Source: Psychrobacter alimentarius
GTDB lineage: Bacteria; Pseudomonadota; Gammaproteobacteria; Pseudomonadales; Moraxellaceae
Assembly (NCBI RefSeq): GCF_001606025.1
Contig: NZ_CP014945.1
Span: forward strand, 992,001 to 1,056,000
Reading direction: 5' to 3'
Length of the DNA stretch: 64,000 nucleotides
Both the position numbers and the translations under genes were made by a program. The notes beneath the pieces are model-generated. The model was not told the DNA's origin, searched no databases, and saw nothing but the letters and a program-made list of their open reading frames with translations. Positions 59,099 through 64,000 of this stretch are shown piece after piece. How positions within the stretch are numbered: position 1 is the stretch's first letter; every line of letters begins with the position of its first letter.

Positions 59099-60103
59099 AT
59101 GGAAAACTCAGCGCAGTCAGCCAGATTGCCACACTTACATGAATCAGAGCTATTCCACGCTATTAAAAACCCAGCTTTTAGACGTATTGGTTTGATGGGA
59201 CGTGCGGGTAAGCGTAGCGTTACTCAAAGCTTGGTACAGATTGCCCAGACCATTAATGAGATGAATCTCACGCTGATTATGGATGTGCAAACGGCAAACT
59301 TGCCCACATTAGATCTAACCGAAATTGAAAAAGTTAAAATTGTGAAGCGTGGCCTGATTGGCGAGATTTGTGATCTGGTCATTGTCGTTGGCGGTGATGG
59401 GTCAATCTTACATGCTGCTGAAGCGCTGGCGCGCTATCGTGTACCAGTATTAGGTGTTAACCGTGGCCGCTTAGGTTTTTTGGCGGATGTCAAACCGGAC
59501 GAGGCTGCATTTAAGTTGCGTCAAGTATTAATGGGTGACTATCAACTCGATCATCGGTTTCTCTTGACCATGGAAATACGCGAAGGGCGTAAAATCATCC
59601 ATGAAGATATGGCACTCAATGACGTGGTTTTACATGCGGGTAAGTCGGTACATATGATTGACTTTCAGATGAAAATTGACGGTCAGGACGTTTACAGGCA
59701 GCATAGCGATGGCTTAATAGCGGCCACACCAACAGGATCAACGGCGTATGCTTTGTCTGGTGGTGGTCCCATTATTCATCCAAGCATGGATGCCATTTGT
59801 TTGGTTCCTATGCATCCGCACACGCTATCTAGTCGACCGATTGTGGTAAGTGGTAATAGTGAAGTTTGCATTCGTATTCATGAGGACAATCGCACTCAAC
59901 CAATGGTTAGTGCAGATGGTAAGCCAAGTGTACCGCTTGAACAAGAACAACGTCTTTATATTCGTAAGCATCCTGATAAACTTACTTTATTGCATCCACC
60001 TGGATTCGACTTTTATGAAGCTTGCCGAACAAAACTACACTGGAACGTCCATGCAGAAGAATTCAGTCTCGATGTCGATGATGATATTATGGACGATGAG
60101 TAA
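59099..60103 (+). CDS. nadK: NAD kinase NadK
   Basis: Phosphorylates NAD to NADP. The 334-residue protein has the GGDGSILHAAE motif (about residue 99), GVNRGRLGFLADV, NDVVLHAGK, and HSDGLIAATPTGSTAYALSGGGPI. It is longer than E. coli NadK (292) at both ends, with a disordered first 25 residues and an acidic tail (DVDDDIMDDE). No strong ribosome-binding site before ATG 59099. The DUF1315 gene follows 56 bp downstream, probably in the same transcript. Confidence 0.96.
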   Translation: MENSAQSARLPHLHESELFHAIKNPAFRRIGLMGRAGKRSVTQSLVQIAQTINEMNLTLIMDVQTANLPTLDLTEIEKVKIVKRGLIGEICDLVIVVGGDGSILHAAEALARYRVPVLGVNRGRLGFLADVKPDEAAFKLRQVLMGDYQLDHRFLLTMEIREGRKIIHEDMALNDVVLHAGKSVHMIDFQMKIDGQDVYRQHSDGLIAATPTGSTAYALSGGGPIIHPSMDAICLVPMHPHTLSSRPIVVSGNSEVCIRIHEDNRTQPMVSADGKPSVPLEQEQRLYIRKHPDKLTLLHPPGFDFYEACRTKLHWNVHAEEFSLDVDDDIMDDE

Positions 60104-60159
60104 TTGAATCGGTGATATAAAATACGTTATATAGAAAATAGTGTTGGAGAGTAGGTAAG

Positions 60160-60471
60160 ATGGATAAGCAAACAATATTAGCAAGTTTAACGCCAGATTT
60201 GGTCGACAAGTTCCGTATGGCAATTGAGCTGGGGAAGTGGCCTGATGGTCGTAAATTGACCGCTGAGCAACGCGAGACCTGTATGCAAGCAGTGATGATT
60301 TGGGAGCATGAACATTTATCACCTGCCGAGCGCACAGGCTTTATTCATAAACCAGTCAAAGACAATGGTGATATCGTTGGCGCAGAATGTGATGTGGAGC
60401 ACGAGCATCACTATCCTAATATGCCCAACCCTAAAGGCGCAGTACAGCCTATTAAGTTTCATAATAAATAA
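60160..60471 (+). CDS. DUF1315 (YeaC-like) protein
   Basis: 103 residues with the family core LTPDLVDKFRMAIELGKWPD then KLTAEQRETCMQAVMIWE. E. coli YeaC has the same core; its function is unknown. The C-terminal half is His/Asn/Pro-rich. Follows nadK closely, so it may be co-transcribed. AGAGTAGG lies just upstream of the ATG. Confidence 0.85.
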   Translation: MDKQTILASLTPDLVDKFRMAIELGKWPDGRKLTAEQRETCMQAVMIWEHEHLSPAERTGFIHKPVKDNGDIVGAECDVEHEHHYPNMPNPKGAVQPIKFHNK

Positions 60472-60497
60472 ATTGAATGATTGATAGTAGACTGCTG

Positions 60498-60531
60498 CAA
60501 AAAAGCCACGCTAGTTAGCGTGGCTTTTTTG
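60498..60531. terminator. Bidirectional terminator, DUF1315/HopJ
   Basis: AAAAAAGCCACGCTA pairs with TAGCGTGGCTTTTTT; lies between convergent genes. Confidence 0.94.
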
Positions 60532-60545
60532 TGCTTAATAGATAA

Positions 60546-60920
60546 TTAAAGTGCAGTCGTATCAACGCTTGGGCGCACGGTTAGGGGGTTTTTTTGCATC
60601 AAAAACCCTTGCCAGCCCCAATGTAGAAAGTTACGAATATTGGCATGATCAGTACCGTTAGGAGTGGCCTGGACCTTGGTATAATGCTCGCCAAACAGTT
60701 TTAGCGTGTCTAACTGGTTTAGACCATGGTGCTTGGCAAAGCCAAAAATTTTTGCACTACCTTCGTTTTCACCAGCTGCATTATGTACCATGCCATTCAC
60801 GAATGGGGCAGGTGCATAGCGATAAAAATCATCAATAAAGCTGATGACATCATTGAATCCAATGGCTTTTTTATTCAAACCATTAAGTAGAGCCGATACA
60901 TCTGATTGGCGAATACTCAT
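60546..60920 (-). CDS. HopJ-family protein
   Basis: 124 residues: DVISFIDDFYRYAPAPFVNG, NAAGENEGSAKIFGFAKHHG and NIRNFLHWGWQGFLM match the HopJ family (PF08888). The name comes from a Pseudomonas syringae candidate type III effector, but the family is common in free-living bacteria and there are no secretion genes here, so an effector role is not supported. Function unknown. csrA lies 98 bp upstream on the same strand. Confidence 0.85.
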   Translation of the reverse strand: MSIRQSDVSALLNGLNKKAIGFNDVISFIDDFYRYAPAPFVNGMVHNAAGENEGSAKIFGFAKHHGLNQLDTLKLFGEHYTKVQATPNGTDHANIRNFLHWGWQGFLMQKNPLTVRPSVDTTAL

Positions 60921-61018
60921 AAATAAATGACCTCAGAGCAGATTAAAAAAGCAAAAACACAGTAATTCTAAAAATATAATACCCAATAATAGTTAATTAC
61001 TAGGTATCAAAGATAGGC

Positions 61019-61264
61019 TTAGCGATTAAAATAGTCTTCATCATCAAATGAAGGCGCAAAACTGCCTTGCTCAAGATGCTGCATTTGCGACTGTACAGAA
61101 CGCTCATGCTGAATACGTTGGTAGATCTCTTCGCGATGTACAGCGATATCTTTAGGTGCATTAACACCAATGCGAACTTGATTACCTTTGACGCCTAGTA
61201 CAGTTACACTGACCTCGTCGCCAATCATTAGCGTTTCGCCCACGCGGCGTGTCAAAATTAACAT
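61019..61264 (-). CDS. csrA: Carbon storage regulator CsrA
   Basis: RNA-binding global regulator that binds GGA motifs in mRNA leaders. The 81-residue protein has the core [20 protein letters not shown] and [20 protein letters not shown], then about 20 extra residues ([20 protein letters not shown] and after) not found in E. coli CsrA (61). Such tails are seen in Acinetobacter. AAGGAG precedes the ATG. The alaS-lysC-csrA order is conserved in Pseudomonadales. Confidence 0.97.
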   Translation of the reverse strand: MLILTRRVGETLMIGDEVSVTVLGVKGNQVRIGVNAPKDIAVHREEIYQRIQHERSVQSQMQHLEQGSFAPSFDDEDYFNR

Positions 61265-61689
61265 GCGTCACACTCCTTATGTCGCATCAACAAATTATTA
61301 CTCATTAGATTAATTCTCAATTGCAGGACATCACCGAAGCACTAAACACGCATTATATTAATCATAACTACAATGCTAAACGTTGTGCCGATAGCGGCGA
61401 TGATAGGTAGATTCATTTAGCCCAAATGAAAGCCCATTATAGGTGCCATAACAGATACTGTCACGGGTTTTCACAAAACTATTAGGTAAATACTCACCCG
61501 AGCAATAATAAGAAATAAAAATAGGATCTAAAAAGACCCTATTTTATCTACGTATTATTGTCGATAACTTATAGTTAACCCGTGAAAAACCATGCAAGTC
61601 AAATCCGCATTTCATAAGCTTTGACAAATATGATGGCTCAGTTACTAAAAATAGTGTTATAGAACCGTCATTTGGTCTCTCAACGGATA
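61265..61689. other. lysC-csrA gap
   Basis: 425 bp without a gene. Holds the lysC terminator (61512-61546) and must contain the csrA promoter. No further signal recognised. Confidence 0.5.
61512..61546 (-). terminator. Terminator of lysC
   Basis: On the minus strand AAAATAGG-GTCT pairs with AGAT-CCTATTTT, followed by a T-rich TTTATTTCTTATT. One mismatch in the stem. Confidence 0.75.
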
Positions 61690-62976
61690 CTATAGTCCAG
61701 CGATTTTACTTTCGCCTTCTTCACGATCAAGACCAAAAGCAGTATGTAGCGATTTGACGGCTTTTTCCAAATGCTGATCTTGAATCAGTACAGACACTTT
61801 GATTTCGCTAGTAGATATCATTTGGATGTTGATATTGTTTTCAGCCAAAGTCTGAAACATTAAGCTGGCAACGCCTGCGTGTGAACGCATACCAACACCA
61901 ACTAAAGAGACTTTAACGACTTCGCTATTGCCCAATATTTCTTTGGCACCAATCTCGTCTTTAACTTCATCATTGAGTACTTTCATGGTTTTGTCTAAGT
62001 CAGAACGATTGACTGTAAACGTGAAGTCTGTTGTGCCATTGACCGATAAATTTTGTACGATCATATCGATTTCAATGTTGGCACGACCGATCGGGCTTAA
62101 GATAGCAGAGGCAATACCAGGATGATCAGGTACACCGCGCACTACAATTTTCGCTTCGTCTCGGTTGAATGCGATACCTGAGATGATTGCCTGTTCCATA
62201 TTGTCTCCTTCGTCTATCGTAATTAGTGTGCCAACATTATCTTGAAACTCTTGGTCAAAGCTACCGTCGGTATTTTCATCAAAGCTAGAGAGTACACGCA
62301 AAGGCACACCATATTTACCAGCGAACTCGACTGAGCGAATCTGAAGAATCTTAGAGCCTAGACTTGCCATTTCGAGCATTTCTTCAAAGGTTATTTTTTC
62401 AAGCTTTTTGGCCTTTGAGGTAACACGTGGGTCAGTGGTGTAGACGCCATCGACATCTGTATAAATTTGACACTCATCAGCACCCAGAGCAGCAGCAATA
62501 GCAACACCTGTCGTGTCAGAGCCACCACGGCCTAATGTGGTCGCATTGCCTTCGTCATCAATACCTTGAAAGCCTGCCACAATAACGATATTGCCCGCGT
62601 CCAGCTGTTCACGAATATTTTCATCATCAATGCTTTCGATACGCGCTTTATTATGGGCGTTATCAGTTTTGATGGCCACTTGACGACCAGTGAATGAGCG
62701 GGCACCAATACCAAGTTCTTTGATTGCCATAGCGAGTAGTGAGATAGAAACCTGCTCACCTGTTGAGACCATTTGGTCGTATTCACGCGGATCAGGCTGA
62801 TTGCTAATTTGGCGTGCCAGATCGATTAAACGGTTGGTTTCGCCACTCATGGCAGATACCACAACGACCACTTGATGACCATTGTCATGCCAGCGTTTGA
62901 CTCGTTTGGCGACGTTTTTAATGCGGTCGATACTGCCCATCGAGGTGCCGCCGTATTTTTGTACTATTAACGCCAT
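61690..62976 (-). CDS. lysC: Aspartate kinase LysC
   Basis: Phosphorylates aspartate, first step to lysine, methionine, threonine and diaminopimelate. The 428-residue protein has MALIVQKYGGTSMGSIDRI, the kinase core (GRGGSDTTGVAIAAALGADE), and two C-terminal ACT domains (about 265-425), where pathway end products bind. It is the single-function type, as in Pseudomonas. No lysine riboswitch is visible upstream, unlike E. coli lysC. Confidence 0.96.
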   Translation of the reverse strand: MALIVQKYGGTSMGSIDRIKNVAKRVKRWHDNGHQVVVVVSAMSGETNRLIDLARQISNQPDPREYDQMVSTGEQVSISLLAMAIKELGIGARSFTGRQVAIKTDNAHNKARIESIDDENIREQLDAGNIVIVAGFQGIDDEGNATTLGRGGSDTTGVAIAAALGADECQIYTDVDGVYTTDPRVTSKAKKLEKITFEEMLEMASLGSKILQIRSVEFAGKYGVPLRVLSSFDENTDGSFDQEFQDNVGTLITIDEGDNMEQAIISGIAFNRDEAKIVVRGVPDHPGIASAILSPIGRANIEIDMIVQNLSVNGTTDFTFTVNRSDLDKTMKVLNDEVKDEIGAKEILGNSEVVKVSLVGVGMRSHAGVASLMFQTLAENNINIQMISTSEIKVSVLIQDQHLEKAVKSLHTAFGLDREEGESKIAGL

Positions 62977-63208
62977 AAAAACCTACCTATTATTCATTAA
63001 TGGCCTTTTCATCATCAATGAGAGTCAATATGACAATCGATCAATGCGTGCATAGACAAAGCCGTATTATGAGAGTTGCGTCTTATGCTTTTTATTTATT
63101 CAATAATATGTGCTTTAGACTGGATGAGTGAACAATGTGTTCAAGCGTTGACCTTTATATCATATCTGCGCCACCACGTTAAGTGTCCGTGTGGCTTAGA
63201 TGTATGGC

Positions 63209-63235
63209 GATTGGTTATAACCGTTATAACCAATC
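63209..63235. repeat. 27-bp interrupted palindrome between alaS and lysC
   Basis: GATTGGTTATAAC (63209-63221) and GTTATAACCAATC (63223-63235) are exact reverse complements with a single C between them. It lies 30 bp after the alaS stop. No T-run follows, so it is not a standard terminator; a protein-binding site or weak hairpin terminator is possible. Confidence 0.7.
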
Positions 63236-63265
63236 ACATATCCTGCAGATAATACTTATTGACAT

Positions 63266-64000
63266 TTAGCCAAGCTGAGTTTCGACCCAAGCAGGTAGGG
63301 CATTAATAACAGCTGCACTATTACCAGTTTTAGGGGCACCACCTTGAGCATAATCTGGCTTACCGCCGCCTTTACCGCCAAGCTCACTTGCTAAATGACG
63401 GATGATATCGCCCGCTTTTATTTTAGCAGTGAGAGATTTTGAGACACTGGCTGCTAGGGCTAATTGCTCGTCTTTATCACCAATCAAAACAATAATGCTA
63501 TCAGGCAGTTTGGATTTGATATCATCCATTAGCGTACGGATGGACTTGCCATCGATACCACTTAAGGTGCTGATAAGAACGGGTGTGCCAGCGATGGTCT
63601 GAACGTCATCCAGTAGATTCGCCGCTTGAGCACTGGCCATTTTTTGTTGCAAGCGCTCTAATTGTTTTTCTAGATCGCGTTGCTTATCAGCCATGGTACG
63701 TACACGCTGCGCTACTTCAGGACGTTTCACTTTTAGTTGACTGGCCAATTCACTTAGCTGTATTTCGCTTTGCTGAATATTTTTAATCGCATTCATGCCA
63801 GTGACGGCTTCGATACGGCGAATACCAGCTGCAATGCCTGATTCGCTAGTGATTTTGAGTACCCCAATATCACCAGTGCGTTGTACATGCAAACCACCAC
63901 ACAGCTCGATAGAGAAAGGTTTGCGCTGACCATCGACAATGCTGTCTGTACCCATGGTAAGGACGCGAACGTCACTGCCGTACTTTTCGCCAAACAGCGC
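63266..64000 (-). CDS. alaS: Alanyl-tRNA synthetase AlaS (C-terminal part, 5' end outside window)
   Basis: The frame is open to the window edge, so about 244 codons of the C-terminus are present. It begins within the editing domain (ALFGEKYGSDVRVLTMG, IELCGGLHVQRTGDIG with the zinc-site Cys-Gly-Gly-x-His), then a coiled coil and the C-Ala DHHA1 domain ending in GGGKPDYAQGGAPKTG. Charges tRNA-Ala and clears mischarged Ser/Gly. Confidence 0.97.
   Translation of the reverse strand, partial: ALFGEKYGSDVRVLTMGTDSIVDGQRKPFSIELCGGLHVQRTGDIGVLKITSESGIAAGIRRIEAVTGMNAIKNIQQSEIQLSELASQLKVKRPEVAQRVRTMADKQRDLEKQLERLQQKMASAQAANLLDDVQTIAGTPVLISTLSGIDGKSIRTLMDDIKSKLPDSIIVLIGDKDEQLALAASVSKSLTAKIKAGDIIRHLASELGGKGGGKPDYAQGGAPKTGNSAAVINALPAWVETQLG

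Noticed and set aside
60546..60920. Type III effector because of the HopJ name
   Set aside because: The family is widespread in non-pathogens and there are no secretion or chaperone genes nearby.
62977..63265. Lysine riboswitch before lysC
   Set aside because: The leader lacks the conserved core sequences and helices expected of the class.

Overview
The window is a stretch of ordinary chromosome from a gammaproteobacterium of the Moraxellaceae, most likely Psychrobacter. The clues are the moderately AT-rich sequence, the Pseudomonadales-type gene orders (alaS-lysC-csrA, fis-purH, hupB-ppiD, cmk-rpsA-ihfB), a long-form GAPDH, a CsrA with an extended acidic tail, a TPR lipoprotein (LpoP type) beside PBP1b, and many proteins a little longer than their E. 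coli counterparts. The genus is inferred from these features; no database was searched. I see no insertion sequence, prophage, CRISPR array, rRNA, tRNA, toxin-antitoxin pair or defence island.

Layout. 1-3891 is the 3' part of tamB (outer-membrane assembly). 4002-7164 holds a small hemP gene with a Fur box, a Nudix/ThiE-like fusion and a lipocalin. 7518-15936 holds gap, obgE, proB, hemE, argC, a membrane coiled-coil protein and clpS. 16667-25540 is a co-directional core block: clpA, ung, tadA, cmk, rpsA, ihfB, lapA, pyrF. 25809-29979 holds a metallophosphoesterase, a histidine phosphatase, rpsT (minus strand), an NAD-binding protein and rraA. 30285-36320 holds mfd, a HIT protein and a membrane class III nucleotide cyclase.

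From 36424 to 42509 the minus strand carries the complete ISC iron-sulfur assembly operon, read iscR-iscS-iscU-iscA-hscB-hscA-fdx, behind a promoter that overlaps an IscR-like palindrome. 42953-46638 holds a UbiJ-like membrane protein (minus), hupB and ppiD. 46740-54737 is a minus-strand series: mrcB-lpoP, prmA, a zinc-ribbon DUF3426 protein, fis and purH. 55147-60920 holds a CcoI-type copper ATPase, a Bax-inhibitor-1 family protein, nadK, a DUF1315 protein and a HopJ-family protein. The right end is csrA, lysC and the 3' part of alaS, all on the minus strand.

The units that clearly work together are the ISC operon (scaffold, desulfurase, carrier, chaperones, ferredoxin and its own repressor), mrcB with lpoP (peptidoglycan synthase and its lipoprotein activator), and clpS with clpA (N-end-rule proteolysis adaptor and unfoldase). 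Many start codons were moved from the longest reading frame to a downstream ATG or GTG because a Shine-Dalgarno sequence or a family N-terminus decides it (gap, hemE, ung, cmk, rraA, rpsT, fdx, hscA, hscB, iscA, purH, fis, lpoP).

No undescribed multi-gene system stands out. The observations most worth a second look are RNA- or DNA-level signals in non-coding gaps: a palindrome and leader hairpin before hemE, a stable hairpin just before the UbiJ-like gene, an 18-bp perfect inverted repeat at 5707-5750, a 13-codon mini-ORF with an ideal ribosome-binding site before lapA, and nested inverted repeats upstream of rpsT. At the protein level there are lineage insertions in ClpA and CcoI and a long low-complexity N-terminus on the lipocalin.
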